In this document: positions 56,585 through 64,000 of the stretch, piece by piece
How positions within the stretch are numbered: the stretch's first letter is position 1
Layout of the letters: every line of letters starts with the position of its first letter
NCBI RefSeq assembly: GCF_000336575.1
Contig: NZ_AOPO01000002.1
Coordinates: 541,367 to 605,366, forward strand
DNA from: Vreelandella titanicae BH1
GTDB lineage: Bacteria > Pseudomonadota > Gammaproteobacteria > Pseudomonadales > Halomonadaceae
Direction of reading: 5' to 3'
Length of the DNA: 64,000 nucleotides
Made by a program: the position numbers and the translations under genes
The notes under the pieces: model-generated
What the model was told of the DNA's origin: nothing
Database searches by the model: none
Seen by the model: the letters and a program-made list of their open reading frames with translations, nothing else

Positions 56585-59500
56585 ATGGCTGATAGTGCTT
56601 TGATCGCAACCCTCACCCAACGCCTTGCCCAACGTATCCTGATTCTGGATGGCGGCATGGGAACCATGCTGCAGAATGCCCAGTTGAGCGAGGAAGATTT
56701 TCGCGGCGAACGGTTTAGCGACTGGCCCTCGGATCTCAAAGGCAATAATGATCTGCTCGCGCTAACCTGCCCCGAAGTGGTCACGCGGATTCACCGTGAC
56801 TACCTGGAAGCCGGTGCCGACATTATTGAGACCAACACCTTTAATAGCACTCAGCTGTCACAGTCTGATTACGGCATGGAATCGCTGGTGGTTGAACTCA
56901 ACCGTGAATCAGCGCGCCTAGCCCGTGAGGTCTGCGACGCAGTGGCCGCTGAAACCGGCGTGCCCCGCTATGTTGCCGGTGTGTTAGGCCCCACCTCGCG
57001 CACCGCGTCGCTATCGCCGGATGTGAATGATCCCGCCAAGCGTAACGTCACCTTCGATGAGCTGCGTGAGAACTACTATGAAGCCGCTGAAGCGCTGATT
57101 GCAGGCGGTGCCGATCTGATCATGATCGAAACCATCTTCGATACGCTTAACGCCAAGGCCGCGATCTATGCCCTGGAAGAGCTGTTCGATGACCGCGGCG
57201 AGCGCTTGCCGGTAATGATCTCCGGCACCATTACCGATGCCTCGGGGCGTACGCTTTCAGGTCAAACCACCGAAGCCTTCTGGAACTCGGTACGCCATGC
57301 TCAGCCGCTGTCGGTAGGCTTGAACTGTGCCTTGGGTGCCGAGGAGCTACGTCCTTACCTGGAAGAGCTCGCTACCAAAGCCGATACCTTTGTCTCCGCC
57401 CACCCCAATGCGGGCCTGCCCAACGAGTTTGGTGAGTACGACCAAACGCCGGAAGAGATGTCGGAGATTGTCAGCGAGTTTGCTGCCAGCGGGTTGGTGA
57501 ATATTATCGGCGGCTGCTGTGGCTCGACGCCTGAGCATATCCGGGCGATTGCTGATTCCGTGCGCGATATGCCGCCGCGAGTGATTCCCGAGCGGAGCCG
57601 CGCCTGCCGTTTATCCGGTCTAGAGCCGTTCAATATTGAAGCCGATTCGCTGTTCGTCAACGTCGGCGAGCGCACCAACGTCACCGGCTCGGCGCGCTTT
57701 AAGCGCCTGATAGTAGAAGAGGACTTCACCACCGCCCTGGAAGTCGCCCTGGAGCAGGTCGAAAACGGCGCCCAGGTCATCGATATCAATATGGACGAGG
57801 GCATGCTCGAGTCCAAGGAAGCCATGGAGCGTTTCCTTAACTTGATCGCCGGCGAGCCCGATATCGCCCGTGTGCCGATTATGATCGACTCCTCCAAGTG
57901 GGAGATTATCGAAGCGGGCCTCAAGTGTGTCCAGGGCAAGGCGGTGGTGAACTCCATCTCGCTTAAAGAGGGCGAAGCCGCCTTCCGCGAACAGGCGACC
58001 AAGTGCCGCCGCTTTGGCGCTGCCATTGTCGTCATGGCCTTTGACGAAGAAGGCCAGGCAGACACCTTTGCCCGCAAAACCGAAATTTGTCAGCGCGCCT
58101 ATCGCCTGTTGGTCGATGAGATCGGCTTCCCCGCCGAAGACATCATCTTCGACCCTAATATCTTTGCTATTGCCACGGGTATTGAGGAGCACAATAACTA
58201 CGCGGTCGACTTTATCGAAGCGACTCAGTGGATTCGCGAAAACCTGCCCCACGCAATGATCTCGGGTGGTGTGTCTAACGTCTCGTTCTCGTTCCGTGGC
58301 AACAACCCAGTACGCGAAGCGATTCACTCGGCGTTCCTTTATCATGCGATCCGCGCGGGCCTTTCCATGGGTATCGTCAACGCGGGCCAGCTCGCCGTTT
58401 ATGACGACCTACCCGCCGAGCTACGCGACGCAGTAGAGGATGTGGTGCTCAATCGCCGTAGCGACGGCACCGAGCGTTTGCTGGATATTGCCGATAAGTA
58501 TAAAGGCGACGGTAGCGGCGCGGCTAAGAAAGAGGATCTTGAGTGGCGTAGCTGGCCGGTGAACAAGCGTATTCAGCATGCGCTGGTTAAAGGGATTACG
58601 GTGTATATCGAGGAGGACACCGAACAGGCCCGCGCCGAGGCCGAACGCCCTATTGAAGTGATCGAGGGCCCGCTGATGGACGGCATGAACGTGGTCGGCG
58701 ATTTGTTTGGCGACGGCAAAATGTTCCTGCCCCAGGTAGTTAAGTCTGCGCGTGTCATGAAACAGGCCGTGGCCTACTTAATCCCCTATATCGAAGCCGA
58801 GAAGAGCGAAGAGACCAAAGCCAAAGGCAAGATCGTCATGGCCACGGTCAAAGGCGATGTCCACGATATTGGTAAAAATATCGTTGGTGTGGTCTTGCAG
58901 TGTAATAACTACGAGGTGATCGATCTCGGTGTCATGGTCGCCGCAGACAAGATCCTGCAGGCAGCCAAGGAGCATAACGCCGATATTATCGGTCTTTCCG
59001 GGCTGATCACCCCGTCGCTGGATGAAATGGTGCACGTTGCCAAAGAGATGCAGCGCAGGGGTATGGATCTACCGCTGCTGATTGGCGGTGCCACCACCTC
59101 TAAAGCGCATACCGCGGTAAAAATCGAGCCGCAGTACGAACACCCGGTAATTTACGTTACCGACGCCTCCCGGGCCGTTGGCGTAGCGGGCAAATTATTG
59201 ACGCCTGCTTTAAAAACACCTTACGTCGCCGAGATCCGTGAAGAGTACGAAAAAGTTCGCGAGCGTAACGCCAAGCGCCGCCCCAAAGCAGCGGATCTTG
59301 ACTACACTCAGGCGCGCAAGCGGCGTTTTCGCACCGACTGGAACAACCACACCCCCGCCGAGCCCAATATGTTGGGGTTAAAAACCTTCGATGATTACGA
59401 TCTGGAAGAACTGATCGAACGCATCGACTGGACGCCGTTCTTTATGAGCTGGCAGCTAGCGGGCAAGTACCCCAAAATTCTCGACGACAAAGTCGTCGGC

Positions 59501-60280
59501 GAGGCAGCCCGCAACCTGTTTGAAGACGCCAAAGTGATGCTACGCAAGCTGGTCGATGAAAAGCGCGTTCAGGCCCGTGGTGTTATCGGCCTGTGGCCCG
59601 CCAATAGTGTTGATGATGATGTCATCGAGGTGTACGCCGATGAGTCACGCAGCGAAGTCGTCGAACGTCTCTTCCATATCCGTCAACAGACCACCAAAGG
59701 CCGCGACGGTATCTGCTACAGCCTGGCCGATTTTATTGCCCCCAAAGAGAGCGGCAAAGCCGACTGGATTGGCGGCTTTGCGGTCACCACCGGGCACGGT
59801 GTCGATGAGCTCACCAAAGCTTATGAGGCGGCAGGCGACGACTACAATGCGATTATGGTGCAGGCGTTGACGGATCGCCTTGCGGAGGCCTTTGCCGAGC
59901 GCATGCATGAACGGGTACGCAAAGAGTTTTGGGGCTATGTACCGGAAGAAACGCTGGACAACGATGCCCTGATCGCTGAGAAGTATCAGGGCATCCGCCC
60001 TGCCCCCGGCTACCCTGCCTGCCCGGATCATACCGAAAAAGCCACGCTATTCCGGTTGCTCGATGCCACCGAAAATACCGGTTTGGCGTTGACCGAAAAC
60101 TTCGCCATGTGGCCTGCGGCAGCGGTTTCCGGCTGGTACTTTGCCCATCCCCAGTCGAAATACTTCTCCACTGGTAAGATTACCCGGGATCAGGTCGAGG
60201 CCATTGCCGAGCGTAAACAGATGCCCCTTGAGGAGATGGAGCGCTGGCTCTCACCAGTACTCTCCTACGACCCGAGCTAA
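56585..60280 (+). CDS. metH: Cobalamin-dependent methionine synthase
   Basis: A 1231-residue four-module enzyme making methionine from homocysteine and methyltetrahydrofolate. Module 1 (1-350) binds homocysteine through zinc ligands C248, C311 and C312. Module 2 (about 360-640, [17 protein letters not shown]) binds methyl-THF. Module 3 (about 660-900) binds cobalamin, with the base-off histidine H760 in DVHDIG. Module 4 (about 910-1231) is the SAM-dependent reactivation domain ([12 protein letters not shown]). Length and residue numbering match E. coli MetH almost exactly. The MATE transporter gene begins three bases later. Confidence 0.98.
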   Translation: MADSALIATLTQRLAQRILILDGGMGTMLQNAQLSEEDFRGERFSDWPSDLKGNNDLLALTCPEVVTRIHRDYLEAGADIIETNTFNSTQLSQSDYGMESLVVELNRESARLAREVCDAVAAETGVPRYVAGVLGPTSRTASLSPDVNDPAKRNVTFDELRENYYEAAEALIAGGADLIMIETIFDTLNAKAAIYALEELFDDRGERLPVMISGTITDASGRTLSGQTTEAFWNSVRHAQPLSVGLNCALGAEELRPYLEELATKADTFVSAHPNAGLPNEFGEYDQTPEEMSEIVSEFAASGLVNIIGGCCGSTPEHIRAIADSVRDMPPRVIPERSRACRLSGLEPFNIEADSLFVNVGERTNVTGSARFKRLIVEEDFTTALEVALEQVENGAQVIDINMDEGMLESKEAMERFLNLIAGEPDIARVPIMIDSSKWEIIEAGLKCVQGKAVVNSISLKEGEAAFREQATKCRRFGAAIVVMAFDEEGQADTFARKTEICQRAYRLLVDEIGFPAEDIIFDPNIFAIATGIEEHNNYAVDFIEATQWIRENLPHAMISGGVSNVSFSFRGNNPVREAIHSAFLYHAIRAGLSMGIVNAGQLAVYDDLPAELRDAVEDVVLNRRSDGTERLLDIADKYKGDGSGAAKKEDLEWRSWPVNKRIQHALVKGITVYIEEDTEQARAEAERPIEVIEGPLMDGMNVVGDLFGDGKMFLPQVVKSARVMKQAVAYLIPYIEAEKSEETKAKGKIVMATVKGDVHDIGKNIVGVVLQCNNYEVIDLGVMVAADKILQAAKEHNADIIGLSGLITPSLDEMVHVAKEMQRRGMDLPLLIGGATTSKAHTAVKIEPQYEHPVIYVTDASRAVGVAGKLLTPALKTPYVAEIREEYEKVRERNAKRRPKAADLDYTQARKRRFRTDWNNHTPAEPNMLGLKTFDDYDLEELIERIDWTPFFMSWQLAGKYPKILDDKVVGEAARNLFEDAKVMLRKLVDEKRVQARGVIGLWPANSVDDDVIEVYADESRSEVVERLFHIRQQTTKGRDGICYSLADFIAPKESGKADWIGGFAVTTGHGVDELTKAYEAAGDDYNAIMVQALTDRLAEAFAERMHERVRKEFWGYVPEETLDNDALIAEKYQGIRPAPGYPACPDHTEKATLFRLLDATENTGLALTENFAMWPAAAVSGWYFAHPQSKYFSTGKITRDQVEAIAERKQMPLEEMERWLSPVLSYDPS

Positions 60281-60283
60281 TTA

Positions 60284-61609
60284 ATGCTGTTTGTCCCCGG
60301 TCGCCATGGCAAGGTCATGCGCTTAGCTTTTCCGATCATGTTGGGCATGCTCTCCCAGAGCATGCTTAACTTGATCGATGCCGTTCTGGTGGGGCATTTA
60401 GGCGAGGTAGCGCTTGCGGGTGTTGGCGTGGGCGGTTACGCCATGTTTATGCTCAGTGCTCTTGTGTTTGGCCTCTCCTCCAGCGTGCAGTCACAAACCG
60501 CCCAGCGCGAGGGGGCTGCCCACGCGGATATTGCCCATCCGCTTAACTCGGGGCTGGTGATTGGGCTTGTGGTTGGCCTGCCGCTGTCCGTCTGGGCTTG
60601 GTGGCAAGCACCGCTGCTGATTGGTTTGATTAGCCAAGCCGATGATGTTCAAAGCGTCGCCATTGACTATTTTCGTTGGCGGGTGGTGTCACTAATGGCC
60701 ATTGCGCTAACGCTCTGCTTTCGTGGCTACTGGAACGGTCGGCAGCAAACGCATCTCTACTTGCGTATCATCGTGGCGGTTCACTTGATTAATGTGGCGG
60801 CCAGTGCGGGGTTGATCTATGGATTCGCCGGGCTACCCAAAATGGGCGCGAGCGGTGCGGGTGCTGGTACAACACTATCGCTGTTTATTGGCTTGATTGT
60901 TTGGTGTTGGGTGAGCATAAAAAGCCCATCTATCCAGCATTTTTTGACACGCATACCTTGCTTAGCCACCCTGCGCACGACCTTGGTACTTGCCGTTCCT
61001 CACTCTTTGCAGCAGTTTTTATTTGCAGCGGGTTATGCGGTACTCATTTGGTTACTTAGCCAGCTAGGCACGGCCAGTGTCGCGGTTGGCCATGTGTTGA
61101 TTAATCTTTCACTGCTGCTAATTTTGCCGGGGGTGGGGATTGGCGTTGCGGCGATGAGCTTGGTGGGTGAGGCATTAGGCCGCGATGCTCAGCACGAAGC
61201 CCACCGCTGGGGTCTGGATGCGCTGCGAGTCGCATGGCTACTTTTACTTGTGCTGGCGCTGCCGATGTTAGTGATACCTGAACAGGTACTTGGGATATTT
61301 TTCAGCAGTAGCGAGCTAGTGGCTCTGGGTAAACTCCCGTTGCAGATAACCGGCGTGATGATTGTGCTGGATGCCGCCGCTTTAGTGCTCGCCCAGGCCT
61401 TAATGGGCGCGGGCGCTCAACGCACAGTGATGATGTTGACCCTGGGGATGCAGTGGCTACTTTTTTTACCCCTGGCCTGGTGGGTCGGGATTGGTTTAAA
61501 CCAGGGCTTATTAGGTATCTGGCTTATGCAACTGCTCTACCGGTTGATAAACTCAGCCGGCTTTTTATGGGTATGGCAACGACGACGCTGGCTGGCCCCT
61601 GCTTTATAA
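60284..61609 (+). CDS. MATE family efflux transporter
   Basis: A 441-residue membrane protein with about 12 hydrophobic helices in two pseudo-repeats. The N-terminal AFPIMLGMLSQSMLNLIDAVLVGHLGEVALAG segment (in parts) is typical of NorM/DinF-type MATE exporters. These use sodium or proton gradients to expel cationic drugs and metabolites. The start is close to the metH stop with little ribosome-binding signal, so coupling to metH translation is likely. The substrate is unknown; sodium coupling would suit a halophile but is not shown. Confidence 0.9.
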   Translation: MLFVPGRHGKVMRLAFPIMLGMLSQSMLNLIDAVLVGHLGEVALAGVGVGGYAMFMLSALVFGLSSSVQSQTAQREGAAHADIAHPLNSGLVIGLVVGLPLSVWAWWQAPLLIGLISQADDVQSVAIDYFRWRVVSLMAIALTLCFRGYWNGRQQTHLYLRIIVAVHLINVAASAGLIYGFAGLPKMGASGAGAGTTLSLFIGLIVWCWVSIKSPSIQHFLTRIPCLATLRTTLVLAVPHSLQQFLFAAGYAVLIWLLSQLGTASVAVGHVLINLSLLLILPGVGIGVAAMSLVGEALGRDAQHEAHRWGLDALRVAWLLLLVLALPMLVIPEQVLGIFFSSSELVALGKLPLQITGVMIVLDAAALVLAQALMGAGAQRTVMMLTLGMQWLLFLPLAWWVGIGLNQGLLGIWLMQLLYRLINSAGFLWVWQRRRWLAPAL

Positions 61610-61670
61610 GCCGGTTGCCTGACTCATAATAGATATTCTAAATAGCTTTTAGAGATAAAAAGATAATTAT

Positions 61671-61689
61671 ATATTCTTTTGAAGAATAT
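61671..61689 (+). promoter_or_regulatory. Inverted repeat upstream of the sulfite/nitrite reductase, possible LysR-type site
   Basis: ATATTCTT (61671-61678) and AAGAATAT (61682-61689) are exact reverse complements around TTG, in a very AT-rich stretch 77 bases before the start codon. It contains an ATTC-N7-GAAT core as often seen in LysR-type operators; CysB would be the natural candidate. Confidence 0.4.
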
Positions 61690-61765
61690 GACGCCCGCGT
61701 TAAGGTGACGCTACATTAACGTCCGTCTCAACGTGACCATTTCGCTTTTAGCAGGATCGTGCCAC

Positions 61766-63418
61766 ATGTACCGTTATGATATTCACGACCAAACCCTGGT
61801 TGACGAGCGTGTCGCTCAGTTCCGCGACCAAATGGAACGCTACCGCGCTGGGCGTTTGGGAGAAGAGGAGTTTCGCCCTTTACGGTTGCAGAACGGCCTC
61901 TATATTCAGCGCCATGCGCCTATGCTGCGTATTGCGATTCCTTACGGCATGCTGGCGGGTAGCCAACTGCGTGCCCTGGCTGAGATCACCCGCCGCTATG
62001 ACCGCGGCTACGGCCACTTTACCACCCGGCAAAATTTGCAGCTCAACTGGCCTGCCCTTGAAGACGTGCCGGATATTTTGGCAGATCTCGCCAAAGTACA
62101 AATGCACGCGATTCAAACCAGTGGTAACTGCATTCGTAACACCACCAGCGACCAGTTTGCCGGCATCGCCAACGATGAAGTGGAAGATCCACGTCCCTGG
62201 TGCGAATTAATCCGCCAGTGGTCGACTCTGCACCCGGAATTCGCCTATCTGCCGCGTAAGTTTAAAATCGCGGTCAGCGGTGCGGCCCAAGACCGTGCGG
62301 CGATTCAAGTACACGATATTGGCCTGCGCCTATGGCACAACGCCGACGGCGAGCTGCGTGTTAAAGTGCTAGCCGGTGGCGGCCTTGGCCGTACTCCAAT
62401 GATTGCAGACGTGGTACGTGAAGATCTGCCCTGGCAGCATCTGCTCACCTACCTGGAAGCCTGTGTACGGGTATACAACCAGTTTGGTCGCCGGGACAAC
62501 AAGTTCAAGGCGCGGATTAAAATCCTGGTAAAAGCCCTGGGCATTGAGGAATTCCGTCGCCGGGTCGAGGAAGAGTGGGCGCATTTGAAAGACGGCCCGC
62601 AAACGCTTAACCAAGCAGCCGTCGACGCAGCCAAAGTTCACTTCCCTGAGCCTGATCGTCGCCCGGTTGCAGAGAGCGCTAACGAGGATTTTGACCGCTT
62701 GCGCGCTGAAAACCGCAGCTTCGCACGCTTTGTCACCAACAACGTGACCGACCACAAAGTGCCCGGCTATAAGGCCGTAACGCTGTCACTGAAACGCCGC
62801 GAGCACGCGCCTGGGGATGTCACCGCTGACCAAATGGAAGCCGTCGCAGATTTAGCCGATCGCTACAGCTTTGGTGAAGTGCGTGTTACCCACGAACAGA
62901 ACCTGGTGCTTTCTGACGTACCGGTCGATGAACTGGAAGCGCTGTGGGAAGAGCTTGAAGCGTTGGGTATGGCGAACCCCACCGTGGGCACGCTCAACGA
63001 CATTATCTGCTGCCCTGGAGGCGACTACTGCAGCTTGGCTAATGCGGTCTCCATTCCCATTGCCCAGGCGCTGCAGGAACGTTTTGAAGACCTCGACTTC
63101 TTGTATGACCTTGGCCCGCTGGATCTGAATATCTCCGGCTGCATGAATGCTTGTGGCCACCACCATGTGGGTCATATCGGCATCCTGGGCGTGGATAAAA
63201 AAGGCGAAGAGTTCTATCAGATATCGATTGGCGGCAACTCCACCGACGATGCCTCGCTTGGTAAGATTTTAGGCCCATCCTTTTTCCGCTCAGACGTGCC
63301 GGATGTGGTTGAAAAAGTATTGGAAGTCTATGTGTCACAGCGCCATGAGGACGAACGCTTCTTGGATACTTACCGCCGTATTGGCCTAAAACCCTTTAAG
63401 GAGCGTGTCTATGCCTAA
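61766..63418 (+). CDS. Siroheme-dependent nitrite/sulfite reductase
   Basis: A 550-residue haemoprotein-type reductase with the siroheme/4Fe-4S ligands C416-x5-C422 and C459-x3-C463 (CPGGDYC and SGCMNAC). Two ferredoxin-like half-domains and the motifs GHFTTRQNLQLNW and QTSGNCIRNTTSD are complete. It should reduce sulfite to sulfide for cysteine synthesis; nitrite is the alternative substrate. AGGATC precedes ATG 61766; a longer start at 61733 adds 11 residues without family match. It overlaps the DUF934 gene by eight bases, the arrangement typical of the CysI-like/DUF934 pair in proteobacteria. Confidence 0.92.
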   Translation: MYRYDIHDQTLVDERVAQFRDQMERYRAGRLGEEEFRPLRLQNGLYIQRHAPMLRIAIPYGMLAGSQLRALAEITRRYDRGYGHFTTRQNLQLNWPALEDVPDILADLAKVQMHAIQTSGNCIRNTTSDQFAGIANDEVEDPRPWCELIRQWSTLHPEFAYLPRKFKIAVSGAAQDRAAIQVHDIGLRLWHNADGELRVKVLAGGGLGRTPMIADVVREDLPWQHLLTYLEACVRVYNQFGRRDNKFKARIKILVKALGIEEFRRRVEEEWAHLKDGPQTLNQAAVDAAKVHFPEPDRRPVAESANEDFDRLRAENRSFARFVTNNVTDHKVPGYKAVTLSLKRREHAPGDVTADQMEAVADLADRYSFGEVRVTHEQNLVLSDVPVDELEALWEELEALGMANPTVGTLNDIICCPGGDYCSLANAVSIPIAQALQERFEDLDFLYDLGPLDLNISGCMNACGHHHVGHIGILGVDKKGEEFYQISIGGNSTDDASLGKILGPSFFRSDVPDVVEKVLEVYVSQRHEDERFLDTYRRIGLKPFKERVYA

Positions 63419-63959
63419 TAAAACAGCTGAGACGCAAGCTGAAGCGGTTGAACAGACACCGGTTCATGTCGATCACTTGATTTTCAATGGCGAGCTTGCG
63501 GCGGAAAACGCTTGGTGTGTTTCCTACGATGCAGATGCCCTTCCCGAACAGCGCCCAGCGTTTGTGCCGCTGGCATTGTGGCAGGCTAATCAGGACGACG
63601 CTGAGCTGGCACCGCTACTCACCAGCGATACCGAGCTTAATGTTGAGTTAGGCCAACAGCTGAGTAGTGCTAGCGCAATCGCAGTTGATTTCCCTGCGTT
63701 TACGGATGGCCGGGGTTACACCATCGCCCGCCTGCTACGCGAGCGGTACGGCTATAGCGGCGAAGTGCGCGCGGTGGGTGATGTTCTGGTGGATCAGTTG
63801 GAGTATATGCGCCGCTGTGGTTTTACTGCCATGGCGCTGCGCGATGACCAGCATCCCGAGGATGCCCTGCGCGCGCTAAGTTTTATCAGCGTTCGCTACC
63901 AACCCGATGTTGAAGAGCGACAGGCGCTGTTTGAGCGCCGTTTAGCCGATACTAAGTAG
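63411..63959 (+). CDS. DUF934 family protein, partner of the sulfite reductase
   Basis: A 182-residue DUF934 protein. The family core is IAVDFPAFTDGRGYTIARLLRERYGYSGEVRAVGDVLVDQ (in parts), followed by YMRRCGFTAMAL. It always accompanies this type of sulfite reductase and is thought to help electron supply or assembly, but its function is not shown. ATG at 63411 was preferred to GTG at 63405 because AAGGAGC ends at 63404. The final 41 bases of the window after it hold nothing recognisable. Confidence 0.9.
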   Translation: MPNKTAETQAEAVEQTPVHVDHLIFNGELAAENAWCVSYDADALPEQRPAFVPLALWQANQDDAELAPLLTSDTELNVELGQQLSSASAIAVDFPAFTDGRGYTIARLLRERYGYSGEVRAVGDVLVDQLEYMRRCGFTAMALRDDQHPEDALRALSFISVRYQPDVEERQALFERRLADTK

Positions 63960-64000
63960 ACGCAGGGCGTGAATGTTATAAACCCAAAAGGGCAGCTTCT

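Overview
The window reads as a chromosomal segment of a moderately halophilic gammaproteobacterium, most likely Halomonas or a close relative. Grounds for this are a complete ectoine operon (ectABC), a Tol-Pal cluster joined to ruvCAB and aspS in the order usual for gammaproteobacteria, a mupP-ubiG pair convergent with a yciK-type dehydrogenase as in Pseudomonas-like genomes, and moderate-to-high GC with dense gene packing. No rRNA, tRNA, IS element or CRISPR array was seen. The only mobile-looking part is a tyrosine recombinase paired divergently with a KfrA-like DNA-binding protein.

Layout. 1-4.9 kb: the left edge cuts a very large minus-strand gene in which an ammonium transporter is fused to two PAS domains, GGDEF and EAL, behind a possible sigma-54 promoter. 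It is followed by a D-amino-acid-dehydrogenase-like flavoenzyme and a small YjfB-type motility protein behind a good sigma-28 promoter match. 5-16 kb: housekeeping genes prfC, tatD-type nuclease, ygfZ, a small HMA-like protein coupled to an OsmC protein, uvrB, nei, class I fumarase, cardiolipin synthase and a HypT-like LysR regulator. 16-20 kb: nadM/Nudix, a YihY/BrkB membrane protein, acylphosphatase and a 2-hydroxyacid dehydrogenase. 20-31 kb: fmdB-aspS-ruvCAB-ybgC-tolQRAB-pal-cpoB-yciK, linking translation, Holliday-junction processing and the envelope constriction machine; yebC, which often sits between aspS and ruvC, is missing. 31-42 kb: mupP and ubiG on the minus strand, then galU, a UDP-glucose-dehydrogenase-like gene lacking the catalytic cysteine, a membrane coiled-coil protein, and tamA-tamB. 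42-48 kb: msrA, cytochrome c', carbonic anhydrase, glutathione reductase and ectABC. 48-51 kb: an uncommon three-gene set (retropepsin-like lipoprotein, inactive transglutaminase with seven membrane helices, RimK-like ATP-grasp ligase). 51-56 kb: zur, hisI, yidD, sufE, the integrase/KfrA pair, nfuA. 56-64 kb: metH, a MATE transporter, and a siroheme sulfite/nitrite reductase with its DUF934 partner.

The most interesting points are the ammonium-transporter/c-di-GMP fusion, the nucleotide-sugar-dehydrogenase homologue that has lost its catalytic cysteine, the ATP-grasp/transglutaminase/retropepsin operon directly after the ectoine genes, and the integrase/KfrA module whose shared intergenic region holds two perfect inverted repeats. 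All assignments come from reading the sequence and knowledge of the families; no database search was run.
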